DNA of 64,000 nucleotides, from the NCBI RefSeq assembly GCF_001043955.1, contig NZ_LABZ01000018.1, positions 1-64,000 of the forward strand, in the 5' to 3' direction. The position numbers were made by a program, and so were the translations under genes. This DNA is from Methylobacterium tarhaniae (lineage in GTDB: Bacteria > Pseudomonadota > Alphaproteobacteria > Rhizobiales > Beijerinckiaceae). The notes below the pieces were generated by a model that saw only the letters and a program-made list of their open reading frames with translations, was not told the origin of the DNA and searched no databases. Shown here piece after piece: positions 55,263 to 64,000 of the stretch; position 1 is the stretch's first letter; each line of letters opens with the position of its first letter.

Positions 55263-55730
55263 TCAGCCGCGGCCGGTCTCGCCGCCCTCGGCGGCGAGGG
55301 TGATGCCGGCAAGCACCCGGTTATAGGTGCCGCAGCGGCAGATATTGGTGATCTCCTGGCGAATCTCGGCCTCGCTGGGCTTGGGCTTCTGCGCCAGCAG
55401 GGCGGCGGCGGCCATGATCATGCCCGACTGGCAGAAGCCGCATTGCGGCACGTCGAGCGCGGCCCAGGCCTTCTGCACCGGGTGCGAGCGATCGGGGCTC
55501 AGGCCCTCGACGGTGACGATCTGCTGGCCCGGCTCGACGCTGGAGACCGGCATCGAGCAGGAGCGCACCGCCTGCCCGTCGATATGGACCGTGCAGGCGC
55601 CGCACTGGGCGATGCCGCAGCCGTACTTGGTGCCGGTGAGGCCGACCTGCTCGCGGATCACCCAGAGCAGCGGCGTGTCGGGCTCCACCTCGACCTCGCG
55701 CACGGAGCCGTTCACGTTCAGGCGTATCAT
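55263..55730 (-). CDS. [2Fe-2S] subunit of molybdenum hydroxylase (IorA-like)
   Basis: A 155-residue protein with two [2Fe-2S] clusters: plant-type CGIAQCGACTVHIDGQAVRS at about 43-62 and the C-terminal CGFCQSGMIM ... CRCGTYNRV. It transfers electrons from the molybdenum site. No signal peptide, so it should be co-exported with the Tat-bearing large subunit. The ATG at 55730 follows GGAAACGCC and gives the usual N-terminus MIRLNVNG; an ATG four codons upstream (55742) is possible. First gene of the operon. Confidence 0.92.
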   Translation of the reverse strand: MIRLNVNGSVREVEVEPDTPLLWVIREQVGLTGTKYGCGIAQCGACTVHIDGQAVRSCSMPVSSVEPGQQIVTVEGLSPDRSHPVQKAWAALDVPQCGFCQSGMIMAAAALLAQKPKPSEAEIRQEITNICRCGTYNRVLAGITLAAEGGETGRG

Positions 55731-55801
55731 GGGCGTTTCCATTGGTTGGCCGGCGGATGGAACGGTCGCGTGGGGCGCCGCCTTCGGGCCGTTGGCTCGC
55801 A

Positions 55802-55857
55802 CCTTGTAGGCATAACAACTTCAAGGCGGCCGGCTGCGTCTGTCAATTGACGGATGC
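55802..55857 (-). promoter_or_regulatory. Candidate control region of the molybdenum hydroxylase-sox operon
   Basis: A 22-base imperfect palindrome (55836-55857) is centred on the perfect GTCAATTGAC (55842-55851), and a second inverted repeat CCTTGTA-N11-TTCAAGG lies at 55802-55826. They are 72-127 bases upstream of the first gene. The minus strand shows TTGACA within the palindrome as a possible -35 element, without a well-spaced -10. Regulatory role is inferred. Confidence 0.35.
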
Positions 55858-55950
55858 GCGAGCGGCAGGGGAGCAACCGTGGATGGCGTGCCTTGGATGC
55901 CTGATAGGCTCGGGCTCCTTCGACGCTGCGAGCCGCGATGACCATCCGCG

Positions 55951-56538
55951 ATGATCATCCCTGTCACGCCTGACAGCCCGGGTCCCCGCCGGTTCACGGC
56001 GGGCGACCTGCGGCTGATGCTGTCGGCCGGGATCCTGCGCGAGGACGAGCGGGTCGAACTCCCGGACGGTGAGCTGGTCGAGCTGGCGGCGAAAGGCTTC
56101 GCGCATGACGTCGTCAAGAACGCGCTCAGGCGCCGTCTCGTCCCGGCGCTCTCTGAGACGATCTATCTCGGCATCGAGAGCACGCTCTGGCTCGGACCGA
56201 ACCTGCTGCTGGAGCCCGGTCTCCTCCTCAGCCCTATGAACGCCCGCAGCGCTTCGCCGGAGGGATTCTGCACCGTCCCGGGTCTGGAGATCCTGCTGGT
56301 GATCGAGGTCGCGGTATCGAGCCTCGCCTATGGATCGGGGGCGGAAGGCGGGGCTCTACGCCCGGAACGGCGTGCGGGAATACTGGGTGATCGACGCGCA
56401 GGCGCGCGGAGCCGTGGTGCACCGGGCCCGAAGGATGGCGCCTACCGCGACGTGGCGGAGCTGTCCCGGCCTTCGGTGTTGCGGCCGGAGGCGGAGGAGC
56501 TTGCGGCGGTCACGGTGCCGCTCGCGGCACTCGGGTGA
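55951..56538 (+). pseudogene. Uma2 family (DUF820) endonuclease-like gene with two frameshifts
   Basis: The N-terminal half in frame 1 (RRFTAGDLRLMLSAGILRED, VELPDGELVELAAKG, GLEILLVIEVAVSSLAYG) is Uma2-like. At about 56333 the homology moves to the +1 frame (DRGRKAGLYARNGVREYWVI, IDAQARGAVVHRA) and at about 56430 returns to frame 1 (KDGAYRDVAELSRPSVLRPE). One extra base near GCCTATGGATCGG and one missing in the C-run of CGGGCCCGAAGG explain it. Either a decayed gene or two sequencing errors; restoring both gives about 195 residues, the family's usual length. Uma2 proteins have a PD-(D/E)XK-type nuclease fold. Confidence 0.75.
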
Positions 56539-56561
56539 CGGCTTCCGAAGAAGGCGCGGGA

Positions 56562-56620
56562 TCCCCTCTCCCACACCTTGCAGCGATCACGGGCAAGCCC
56601 GGGATCGCCTGGAGAGGGGA
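56562..56620 (+). repeat. Dispersed palindromic repeat, copy 2
   Basis: Starts TCCCCTCTCCCACACCTTGC and ends GGATCGCCTGGAGAGGGGA, with inverted ends. It matches the minus-strand element at 26683-26750 except for a 13-base segment missing here. It lies 24 bases after the Uma2-like frame. Confidence 0.8.
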
Positions 56621-56789
56621 GTTTGCGCTGGTCTTTGCGGCGGTGTCCCAGAGACGGTTTGATTGAAACGACAGAATTGAAGCGCTCCGTCGTCGACCCG
56701 GGGCCGCGCAGCAGACGAGAAGTGGTGGTATCTATGCCAGATAACTGGCGGGACGAGTCGAACAGGCTCTCGACATAAAGCCCGCTTCC

Positions 56790-58667
56790 TCACGTCCGCT
56801 CCGCGATCGCCTTCCCACCGTGCTTCTGCCGGAGCGCGTCGATCTGCTCTTCGGCCTGGCGGAAGGCGGCGAGGCTCTGGCCCGTCAGTTCGCGGGCGCT
56901 CGGCAGGCGGATCTTCATCGGATCGACGAAGCGGCCGTTGATCGCCACCTCGTAGTGGACGTGGGGGCCGGTCGAGAGGCCGGTGGTGCCGACCGCGCCG
57001 ATCATCTGGCCGAGGCGTACGCGGGCGCCCGGCGCGATGCCGCGCGCGATCCGGGCCATGTGGTTGTAGGCGGTGGTGTAGCCGTTGGCGTGCTGGATCT
57101 CGACCCGGTTGCCGTAGCCCGAGCGGGCGCCGGCCGAGAGCACCGTGCCGTCGCCGGTCGCCATGATCGGAGTGCCGCGGGTCGCCGCCCAGTCGACGCC
57201 GTTATGGGGCCGGGAATAGCCGAGGATCGGGTGCAGGCGGGGACCGAAGGGCGAGCTGATCCGTCCCTCCGCCACCGGGCGGCGCATCAGGAATTTCTGG
57301 CTCGAGCGGCCGTTCGGATCGAGGTAGTCGACCTCGCTCGAGCCGGGCACCCGGTAGCGGTAGAGGCCGAAGGTCTCGTCGTGGACGCGCAGGCCGACAT
57401 AGAGCAGCTCCGGCCGGGCATCGTCGTCCTCGGTGAAGAACAGCTCGGCCCTGTCGCCTGCGGTGGTGCGCTGCTGCAGGTCGGTGGAGGTCGCCAGCGC
57501 CAGGACCATCTCCTCGATGATCGGGCGCGGCACGCCGTTCTTGAGCGCGGTGCCGTACAGGCTCTCGTAGAGGGTGACGCCGGATTCCTCGTCGTCGTCC
57601 TGCGCGGCGCCCGTGCGGGGCGGCGCCACCGAGACGAAGCCGCCGCGGTCGTTGGCGGCCACGATCTCCTGGATGCCGTCCTCGCCGTAGAGGGTGACCC
57701 GGGCGATGCCGCGATTCTCCGGGTTGTGGCCGCTCCCCTCGGGGGCGATGAGGAGGCGCACGTGCTGGCCCTCGGGCAGGTCGGTCCTCGCCCGGGTGCT
57801 GAGGCTTCCCAGCAGGGCGGCGAGCCGCGCCGGCTCGGCGCCGTTGCGCTTCAGGAGATCCGCCAGGCTCTGGTCCTTCGCCAGCACGAGGTCGCGCTCC
57901 TCGACCAGCCGCGCGCCCGTGCCGTCGCCGGTGCCGGTCTCGGCGATCTCGGTCAGGTTCTCGGGGAGGATCCGGACCTCGATGTTGCGAAAGCGCGCCT
58001 CCGGCCCGGACTCGTCGGGCAAGGCGGCCGGCCGCAAGGCCCGGGAAAGCAGGCGCTCGGCCGGGAAGGCGGGCGGCAACGGCCCGCCCGAGAGGGACTG
58101 CGTCTCGGCCACGAGGGCGCTCACCTCGTCGTCGGTGAGGGCCGGCGCGCCCTCCTCCAGGGAGGCCTCGGCGAGCGGGCTGCGCATCAGCGTCACGGCG
58201 GTCTCGGCCGGGTCCGAATCGCCGTCCGGAGCGGCCGGCGCTTCGACCCGGGCGCTGCGCAGGGGGTCGAAGGGCGGCACCGGCATGTCGGGCGGGCGCA
58301 GGGACAGCTCGGTGGCGATCTGCACGTAGGCGTGGACGCGGATCACCTCGCGCTCGCCGGCGCGCTCGCTCATCGGCGCCTTGAAGGCGGTCTTGGCCGC
58401 CACGATCATCTCGTCGCGCACCAGCCGGTCGCCCTTGCGGGCGACGTCGCCGGACCCGGCCTCGCCATGGGGTGCCAGCGCCCGCTCCGGCGGCGTCGCC
58501 ACCACGCCGTCGGCGGCGGCGAGGTAGAGCGCGACGCCGATCAGCCCCGCACCGGTGATTCCGGTGAGGAGGCTGCCGGCGAGCCAGCGCAGGTTGAGGG
58601 CCTGCCGGGGCGGCCGCGACGCGGCAGGCGAAGCGGCGAGGGAGGGCAGGTCGACGAAAGCGGACAA
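56790..58667 (-). CDS. M23 family metallopeptidase
   Basis: A 625-residue inner-membrane-anchored periplasmic protein: TM at about 29-50 and a C-terminal LytM/M23 domain (about 470-590) with zinc-ligand pattern LHPILGYSRPHNGVDWAATR (His and Asp) and STGPHVHYEVAING (HxH). Such enzymes cut peptidoglycan cross-links during growth and division. The middle (about 230-460) resembles the DipM/ShyA-type regulatory region (ARTDLPEGQHVRLLIAPEGS). A long N-terminal Pro/Glu-rich stretch precedes it. The next upstream gene on this strand is methylmalonyl-CoA mutase, 82 bp away. Confidence 0.9.
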   Translation of the reverse strand: MSAFVDLPSLAASPAASRPPRQALNLRWLAGSLLTGITGAGLIGVALYLAAADGVVATPPERALAPHGEAGSGDVARKGDRLVRDEMIVAAKTAFKAPMSERAGEREVIRVHAYVQIATELSLRPPDMPVPPFDPLRSARVEAPAAPDGDSDPAETAVTLMRSPLAEASLEEGAPALTDDEVSALVAETQSLSGGPLPPAFPAERLLSRALRPAALPDESGPEARFRNIEVRILPENLTEIAETGTGDGTGARLVEERDLVLAKDQSLADLLKRNGAEPARLAALLGSLSTRARTDLPEGQHVRLLIAPEGSGHNPENRGIARVTLYGEDGIQEIVAANDRGGFVSVAPPRTGAAQDDDEESGVTLYESLYGTALKNGVPRPIIEEMVLALATSTDLQQRTTAGDRAELFFTEDDDARPELLYVGLRVHDETFGLYRYRVPGSSEVDYLDPNGRSSQKFLMRRPVAEGRISSPFGPRLHPILGYSRPHNGVDWAATRGTPIMATGDGTVLSAGARSGYGNRVEIQHANGYTTAYNHMARIARGIAPGARVRLGQMIGAVGTTGLSTGPHVHYEVAINGRFVDPMKIRLPSARELTGQSLAAFRQAEEQIDALRQKHGGKAIAERT

Positions 58668-58749
58668 GGAATCGGGCCCTGGAATCAGGCGGATGGCTGA
58701 GGACCGCCCTTGGCGCCGAAACCGTGACCGTTTTGAGACGCGGGTCCTC

Positions 58750-60918
58750 CTACTCCGCCGCGGCCCTGGGCGCGTAGCCGAGCCGGGCGTTCAGCTCGTC
58801 GATCAGCGACGAGGCGGCTTCCGCGATGACGGTGCCGGGCGGGAAGATCGCCGAGGCGCCGGCCTGGCGCAGGGCCGCGAAGTCGCCCGGCGGGATCACG
58901 CCGCCGACCACGATCATCACGTCGGGCCGGCCGGCCTCGTCGAGCGCCCGCTTCAGCTCCGGCACCAGGGTGAGGTGGCCGGCGGCCAGGGACGAGACGC
59001 CGACGATGTGGACGTCGTTCTCCACCGCCTGGCGCGCCGCCTCCTCGGGGGTGGCGAAGAGCGGCCCGATATCGACGTCGAAGCCGAGATCGGCGAAGGC
59101 CGACGCGATCACCTTCTGGCCGCGGTCGTGCCCGTCCTGGCCCATCTTGGCGACCAGGATGCGGGGGCGGCGCCCATCCGCCTCCTCGAAGGCCTCGACC
59201 TGCCCGCGCACCCGCTCGACCGCCGCCGACATGCCGCCCATCTCCCGCTTGTAGACGCCCGAGATCGCCCGGATCTCGGCCCGGTGCCGGCCCCAGGCCC
59301 GCTCCAGCGCCTCCGAGATCTCGCCCACCGTGGCCTTGGCCCGGGCCGCCTCGACGGCGAGGGCCAGGAGGTTGCCGCCACCATTCGCCGCCTCGGTCAG
59401 GGCCGCGAGCCGCGCCTCGACCGCCTGCCCGTCGCGCTCGGCGCGCAGGCGCTTGAGCTTGTCGATCTGGAGCGTGCGGACGTTGCCGTTATCGACCCGC
59501 AGCAAGTCGATCGCCCGGTCGCCGTCGGGCTTGTAGCGGTTGACGCCGACGATGACCTGCTGGCCCGAATCGATCCGCGCCTGGGTGCGGGCCGCCGCCT
59601 CCTCGATGCGCAGCTTCGGGATGCCGGCCTCGATCGCCTTGGCCATGCCGCCCAAGGCCTCGACCTCGCGGATATGGGCGGAGGCGCGGGCGACGAGGTC
59701 CTGCGTCAGCCGCTCGACATAGTAGGAGCCGCCCCACGGATCGATGATCCGGGTGGTGCCGCTCTCCTGTTGCAGGAACAACTGGGTGTTGCGGGCGATG
59801 CGGGCCGAGAAGTCGGTCGGCAGCGCCAGCGCCTCGTCGAGCGCGTTGGTGTGGAGCGACTGGGTGCCGCCCTGCGTCGCCGCCATTGCCTCGACGCAGG
59901 TGCGGGTGACGTTGTTGAACACGTCCTGGGCGGTCAGCGACCAGCCCGAGGTCTGCGAATGGGTGCGCAGCGCCAGGGACTTGTCGGATTTCGGGGAAAA
60001 GTCCTTGACCAGGGAGGCCCAGAGCAGGCGCGCCGCCCGCATCTTGGCCACTTCCATGAAGAAGTTCATCCCGATCGCCCAGAAGAACGACAGGCGCGGC
60101 GCGAACTTGTCGATGTCGAGCCCCGCCGCCATCCCGGCGCGGATATACTCGACGCCGTCGGCGAGCGTGTAGGCCAGTTCGAGGTCCTGCGTCGCCCCGG
60201 CCTCCTGCATGTGATAGCCGGAGATCGAGATCGAGTTGAACTTCGGCATGTGGGCCGAGGTGTAGGCGAAGATGTCCGAGATGATCCGCATCGACCCGGC
60301 CGGCGGGTAGATGTAGGTGTTGCGGACCATGAACTCCTTGAGGATGTCGTTCTGGATCGTGCCGGCGAGCTTTTCCGGCGGCACGCCCTGCTCTTCGGCC
60401 GCGACGATGTAGAGGGCGAGCACCGGCAGCACCGCGCCGTTCATCGTCATCGACACGGTCATCTGGTCGAGGGGAATCCCCGAGAACAGCGTCCGCATGT
60501 CGTAGATCGAATCGATCGCGACGCCCGCCATGCCGACATCACCCGAGACCCGCGGATGGTCGGAATCGTAGCCGCGGTGGGTGGCGAGATCGAAGGCGAC
60601 CGAGAGGCCCTTCTGCCCGGCCGCGAGGTTGCGGCGGTAGAAGGCGTTCGAATCCTCCGCCGTGGAGAAGCCGGCATATTGCCGGATCGTCCAGGGCTGG
60701 GTCGCGTACATGGTGGGGTAGGGGCCGCGCAGGAACGGCGCGATGCCCGGATAGGATCCGGCGAGGTCGAGCCCGTTCCGGTCCTGCGGGCCGTAGGCGG
60801 CCTTCACCGGGATGCCCTCGGGGGTCGTCCAGGGCTCGGCGGCGGCCGCCACCGCGGCGGAGTTGGCCGCCGCGGCCGGCGCGAAGGCGATTTCCGAGAA
60901 ATCCGGGATGCGGGTCAT
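58750..60918 (-). CDS. scpA: Methylmalonyl-CoA mutase, large subunit
   Basis: A 722-residue cobalamin enzyme interconverting methylmalonyl-CoA and succinyl-CoA. The TIM-barrel half has [40 protein letters not shown] and [18 protein letters not shown]; the C-terminal B12 domain has [16 protein letters not shown] with the cobalt-ligating His near residue 597. In methylotrophs it is one step of the ethylmalonyl-CoA pathway for glyoxylate regeneration and is often called mcmA, pairing with a small subunit encoded elsewhere. No small-subunit gene or MeaB chaperone is adjacent. Confidence 0.96.
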   Translation of the reverse strand: MTRIPDFSEIAFAPAAAANSAAVAAAAEPWTTPEGIPVKAAYGPQDRNGLDLAGSYPGIAPFLRGPYPTMYATQPWTIRQYAGFSTAEDSNAFYRRNLAAGQKGLSVAFDLATHRGYDSDHPRVSGDVGMAGVAIDSIYDMRTLFSGIPLDQMTVSMTMNGAVLPVLALYIVAAEEQGVPPEKLAGTIQNDILKEFMVRNTYIYPPAGSMRIISDIFAYTSAHMPKFNSISISGYHMQEAGATQDLELAYTLADGVEYIRAGMAAGLDIDKFAPRLSFFWAIGMNFFMEVAKMRAARLLWASLVKDFSPKSDKSLALRTHSQTSGWSLTAQDVFNNVTRTCVEAMAATQGGTQSLHTNALDEALALPTDFSARIARNTQLFLQQESGTTRIIDPWGGSYYVERLTQDLVARASAHIREVEALGGMAKAIEAGIPKLRIEEAAARTQARIDSGQQVIVGVNRYKPDGDRAIDLLRVDNGNVRTLQIDKLKRLRAERDGQAVEARLAALTEAANGGGNLLALAVEAARAKATVGEISEALERAWGRHRAEIRAISGVYKREMGGMSAAVERVRGQVEAFEEADGRRPRILVAKMGQDGHDRGQKVIASAFADLGFDVDIGPLFATPEEAARQAVENDVHIVGVSSLAAGHLTLVPELKRALDEAGRPDVMIVVGGVIPPGDFAALRQAGASAIFPPGTVIAEAASSLIDELNARLGYAPRAAAE

Positions 60919-61014
60919 CGGCCTGCGGCTCTCGTTGCTGGCGTTCCTTGGCGATGACTTATAGGACCGGGTGCCGCTGCGGCCAATGGGTGGAAGGTCG
61001 GAGGCGAGGCGCGA

Positions 61015-61350
61015 TCAGCGCGCCTCCTCGCCTCCCGCGACCCGGCCGCGAGCCCTCGCCCTCACCCAGTCGCGCCGCCGCTGGTCGGCCTTCGACTCGG
61101 CCGTCTCCCGGTCCGCCGGCACGGTAGCGTAGAAATCCGCGACCGCGGCGCCACCATGGATGCGCTGGCCGCGGCCCGCCTCCTGTCGCAGCCGCCAGCA
61201 GCCGAGCGCCTGCCGTTCGCCGTCGCCCCGGGCGCGGGTGCAGGCTTCCGCCCGGCTGGCGCGGGGCGAGGCCTCGGCGCTGAAAGACAGGGCGGCGAAC
61301 GCGAGGGGCGCGAGGACGGCGAGACGAGGCAGCGACGGCTTGCGGAGCAT
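61015..61350 (-). CDS. Hypothetical secreted protein
   Basis: A 111-residue protein with a signal peptide (RKPSLPRLAVLAPLAFAALS, cleavage near ASA/EAS) and a basic, Arg/Ala-rich mature part with two cysteines (CTRARGDGERQALGCWRLRQ). No family recognised. ATG at 61350 follows AAAGGTCCGGA; the frame is open ten codons further up. Divergent from the DUF817 gene. Confidence 0.55.
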   Translation of the reverse strand: MLRKPSLPRLAVLAPLAFAALSFSAEASPRASRAEACTRARGDGERQALGCWRLRQEAGRGQRIHGGAAVADFYATVPADRETAESKADQRRRDWVRARARGRVAGGEEAR

Positions 61351-61398
61351 TCCGGACCTTTCGTATGGGGAGGGCGACAAGCCTAGAGATCCGCCCCC

Positions 61399-62388
61399 AT
61401 GCCCGCAACCTCACCGGGACCACCGCCGGACAGCGCCGCGCGGCTCTGGGCGCCGCTCGCAGGATTCGCGGTCCTGGAAGCGCGCCTCGGCGACCGGGCG
61501 CAGGCCCGGGGGCCGGTCGCGGCGGGCCTCTACGAGTTCCTGCGCTTCGGGGTGAAGCAGGGCTGGGCCTGCCTGTTCGGCGGGGCGATGTGCGGCCTCC
61601 TGATCGTCACCCACCTGGCCTATCCGGCCGGCGCGCCGGTCGCCCGCTACGACGTCCTGACCCTCGCGGCGATCGCCATCCAGGTCGCGATGCTGGCCTT
61701 CCGCCTCGAGACCTGGGAGGAGGCCAAGGTCATCCTGGTCTTCCACGCCGTCGGCACCGCGATGGAGCTGTACAAGACCCACATGGGCTCCTGGGTCTAT
61801 CCCGAGCCGAGCCTGCTGCGGCTGGGCGGCGTGCCGCTCTTCACCGGCTTCCTGTATGCCAGCGTCGGCTCCTATCTCGCCCGGGTGTGGCGCCTGTTCG
61901 ATTTCCGGTTCACCCGCCATCCGCCGCTCTGGGCCCTCGTCGTCCTGTCGCTGGCGGTCTACGTCAACTTCTTCACCCATCACGTGACGACGGACCTGCG
62001 CCTCGTGCTGTTCGCAGGGACCGCCGCCCTGTTCGGGCCGGCAACCATCCATTTCCGGGTCTGGCGGGTCTACCGGCGCATGCCGCTCCTCCTCGGCCTG
62101 CTCTTCGTCACCCTGTTCATCTGGTTCGCCGAGAATATCGGCACCGCGACGCGCGGGTGGGTCTATCCGCACCAGGCCGCCGGCTGGGCGGCGGTGTCGC
62201 CGGCGAAATTCGGCTCGTGGTTCCTCCTGATGATCGTCTCCTACACGCTGGTGGCTCTGGCGAGCCGGCCCAGGGCGCTCGCCGAGGCAGAGCGCACGCC
62301 GAGCGTGGCCATTGACGCGGGCCCCGCCCGGCCCACTTCCCCGACGACAGTCGCCGGTTCCCTGCCGGCAGGTTCCCTCTCGGAGTGA
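61399..62388 (+). CDS. DUF817 family membrane protein
   Basis: A 329-residue polytopic membrane protein with about nine hydrophobic segments. Characteristic blocks include RFGVKQGWACLFGGAMCGLL, GTAMELYKTHMGSWVYPEPS, YPHQAAGWAAVSPAKFGSWF and FAENIGTATRGWVYP. DUF817 proteins are of unknown function. It ends 7 bases before the HtrA-like gene, so the two may be cotranscribed; the last 35 residues are Pro/Ser-rich. Confidence 0.88.
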   Translation: MPATSPGPPPDSAARLWAPLAGFAVLEARLGDRAQARGPVAAGLYEFLRFGVKQGWACLFGGAMCGLLIVTHLAYPAGAPVARYDVLTLAAIAIQVAMLAFRLETWEEAKVILVFHAVGTAMELYKTHMGSWVYPEPSLLRLGGVPLFTGFLYASVGSYLARVWRLFDFRFTRHPPLWALVVLSLAVYVNFFTHHVTTDLRLVLFAGTAALFGPATIHFRVWRVYRRMPLLLGLLFVTLFIWFAENIGTATRGWVYPHQAAGWAAVSPAKFGSWFLLMIVSYTLVALASRPRALAEAERTPSVAIDAGPARPTSPTTVAGSLPAGSLSE

Positions 62389-62395
62389 CGACACG

Positions 62396-63514
62396 GTGCC
62401 CGATCGCTTCCTGCGGATCGCCCTGACCACCGCCCTGGTGCTGCTCGCCCTCTTCGTCGCGCAGCCCTACGTCACGAGCCTCCTGTTCTCCGCCGACGCC
62501 CCCCGGGCGGTGACGGCGCGGGGCGACCTCTCGCAGGCCGAAGCCTCGACCGTGGCTTTGTTCGAGCGGGCCGCTCCGTCCGTGGTCTACGTCTTCGCCC
62601 GCCCGCGGCAGGGGGCGGTGTCGTTCGACCCGGAGACCGGCGAGCGCCGCGAGGGCGGGGGCGAGCAGACCGGCTCGGGCTTCGTCTGGGACGCGGCCGG
62701 CCACATCGTCACCAACAACCACGTCATCCAGGGCGGCGGCGACATCCAGGTCCGGCTCTCCACCGGCGAGGTGGTGCCCGCGACCGTGGCCGGCACCGAC
62801 CCGAACTACGACCTGGCGGTCCTGAAGCTCGGGCGGGTCAGCGCGAGCCCGCCGCCGATCGCCATCGGCACCTCCGGCGATCTCAAGGTCGGGCAGTTCA
62901 CCTACGCCATCGGCAACCCGTTCGGCCTCGACCACACCCTGACGACCGGGGTGGTGAGCGCGCTCCAGCGCCGGCTGCCGACCGCCGAGGGGCGGGAACT
63001 CTCCGGCGTGATCCAGACCGATGCGGCGATCAACCCGGGCAATTCCGGCGGGCCGCTCCTCGATTCCGCCGGGCGGTTGATCGGGGTCAACACCGCGATC
63101 TTCTCGCCCTCGGGCGCCAGCGCCGGCATCGGCTTCGCGATTCCCGTCGACGTGGTCAACCGGGTGGTGCCGAACCTGATCCGCACCGGCCGCACGCCCA
63201 CGCCGGGCATCGGCATCGTGGCGGCGAGCGAGGACGCGGCGGCGCGGCTCGGCATCGACGGGATCGTGGTGGTGCGGGTGCTGCCGGGTTCCCCCGCCGC
63301 CCAGGCCGGCCTCCAGGGCGTCGATTCGGGGACGGGCGAGCTCGGCGACATCATCATGGGGGTGAACGGCCGCCCGGTGCGCCGACTCGCCGAGCTGACC
63401 GCGGCGCTCGAATCCTCCGGCGTCGGCAGCCCCGTCGCGCTCCAGATCGAGCGCGACGGGCGGGCGATCACCGTGATGGTCACGCCGGCCGATATGGGGC
63501 AGCGCCGGCGCTGA
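62396..63514 (+). CDS. Periplasmic HtrA/DegP-like serine protease (S1C)
   Basis: A 372-residue protease with N-terminal membrane anchor (residues 6-25) and catalytic triad His109 (HIVTNNHVIQGG), Asp139 (DPNYDLAVLKL) and Ser217 (INPGNSGGPLL). A single PDZ domain follows (about 275-365; ARLGIDGIVVVRVLPGSPAA, LGDIIMGVNGRPVRRL), as in DegS-type proteins. The GTG start at 62396 follows GGAG; the open frame upstream overlaps the DUF817 gene. Role is quality control or regulated intramembrane signalling in the periplasm. Confidence 0.9.
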   Translation: MPDRFLRIALTTALVLLALFVAQPYVTSLLFSADAPRAVTARGDLSQAEASTVALFERAAPSVVYVFARPRQGAVSFDPETGERREGGGEQTGSGFVWDAAGHIVTNNHVIQGGGDIQVRLSTGEVVPATVAGTDPNYDLAVLKLGRVSASPPPIAIGTSGDLKVGQFTYAIGNPFGLDHTLTTGVVSALQRRLPTAEGRELSGVIQTDAAINPGNSGGPLLDSAGRLIGVNTAIFSPSGASAGIGFAIPVDVVNRVVPNLIRTGRTPTPGIGIVAASEDAAARLGIDGIVVVRVLPGSPAAQAGLQGVDSGTGELGDIIMGVNGRPVRRLAELTAALESSGVGSPVALQIERDGRAITVMVTPADMGQRRR

Positions 63515-63667
63515 ACCCTTGAGCAGAGCGACATGGCGCAACCCTGCTCAGCTCCTTGCCTTTGCATCATTCACCGAACCGTCGACCGCTCCGGCGCATG
63601 ATGCTTCGTCGCTCCAGAGCGCCGGACCCGCTATCCTGGCCCCCGATTCCGCTGCGGAGCCCGCCCC

Positions 63668-63928
63668 GTGACCTCACGCCTCCTCGCCGCCCTCCTCGTC
63701 ACGGCCGCCGCCCTGCCGGCGGCCGCGGCCGAGCGCGGCACCCGCAGGCCGCGCCTGTGCCCGCAGGACGCGCCGCCCGGCGTCCGGCTGCCCGACCGGC
63801 CCGAATGCCGCGAGGCTCCCGCCGCGGCCGTCCGGTCCACCGCCCCGGGCTTCATCGATCTCGGCCACGGCACCTCGCTGCGCGTCAGCGGCCGGGCGGC
63901 CTACGAGGTGGGCTACACCCGCCGGTAG
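63668..63928 (+). CDS. Hypothetical small secreted protein
   Basis: An 86-residue protein with a GTG start, a signal peptide (RLLAALLVTAAALPAAAA) and a basic mature part with two cysteines (RLCPQDAPPGVRLPDRPEC). No family recognised. Stand-alone, 153 bases after the protease gene. Confidence 0.6.
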   Translation: MTSRLLAALLVTAAALPAAAAERGTRRPRLCPQDAPPGVRLPDRPECREAPAAAVRSTAPGFIDLGHGTSLRVSGRAAYEVGYTRR

Positions 63929-64000
63929 GAGTCGCCGTCCGGCCCGGAGCCGCTCCGTCCTTGGTCGAAACCGGGGGGCGAATCGCGCGCTCGACGCCTG

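Noticed and set aside
63929..64000. Start of a further gene at the window end
   Set aside because: Only 72 bases remain and no start with coding character is visible.

Overview
The window is one uninterrupted stretch of GC-rich chromosome from an alphaproteobacterium. Gene content and intergenic repeats fit the order Hyphomicrobiales, most likely Methylobacteriaceae (Methylobacterium or a close relative). This placement is inferred from the set of families: lptF-lptG-lptD-pdxA-rsmA, the 180-kDa-type NAD-glutamate dehydrogenase, a Tim44-like protein, an NDUFA9-like protein, a large-subunit methylmalonyl-CoA mutase, FIST/NahK-like signalling and minimal Sox genes. There is no rRNA gene to confirm it. 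I saw no insertion sequence, prophage or CRISPR array.

Layout. 0-6.5 kb: argH, an atypical SDR, an NDUFA9-like protein, a two-TM wall-binding coiled-coil protein and a DUF2243 membrane protein. 6.5-12.4 kb: a UDP-galactopyranose-mutase-like flavoprotein, a GT-C-like membrane protein, an amine oxidase and secreted small proteins. 12.4-22 kb: a CHASE-domain hybrid kinase, tex, an EamA transporter and cstA-ybdD. 22-26 kb: a response regulator divergent from a FIST sensor and hybrid kinase that overlap by four bases, resembling the NosP/NahK nitric-oxide module. 26-34.5 kb: TetR regulator and tautomerase; bluB translationally coupled to the giant NAD-glutamate dehydrogenase; an AhpD-like peroxidase; an orphan polysaccharide-export permease with an AT-rich core. 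34.9-35.3 kb: two identical tRNA-Leu(GAG) genes.

35.4-48.4 kb: a lone FliN-like protein divergent from lipB, a histidine kinase, the Tim44-like protein, then an envelope/housekeeping block on the minus strand (lptF, lptG, lptD, pdxA, rsmA; no surA between lptD and pdxA) divergent from pepA and a membrane protein. 48.4-55.7 kb: an acyl-CoA ligase converges on the most distinctive unit of the window. That unit is a seven-gene minus-strand operon in which a molybdenum hydroxylase pair (IorA/IorB-like), a monoheme cytochrome c, an FccB-like sulfide dehydrogenase flavoprotein, SoxX, SoxY and SoxZ follow one another, the last five junctions each being a 4-nt stop/start overlap. SoxA, SoxB and SoxCD are absent from the window, and the SoxY carrier terminus is non-canonical. 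55.9-64 kb: a frameshifted Uma2-family gene, an M23 peptidase, methylmalonyl-CoA mutase, a DUF817 membrane protein, an HtrA-like protease and two small secreted proteins.

Intergenic regions carry several palindromic elements and hairpin terminators. One dispersed palindromic repeat occurs twice (26.7 and 56.6 kb). Gene function statements are from sequence motifs read by eye; no database search was run.
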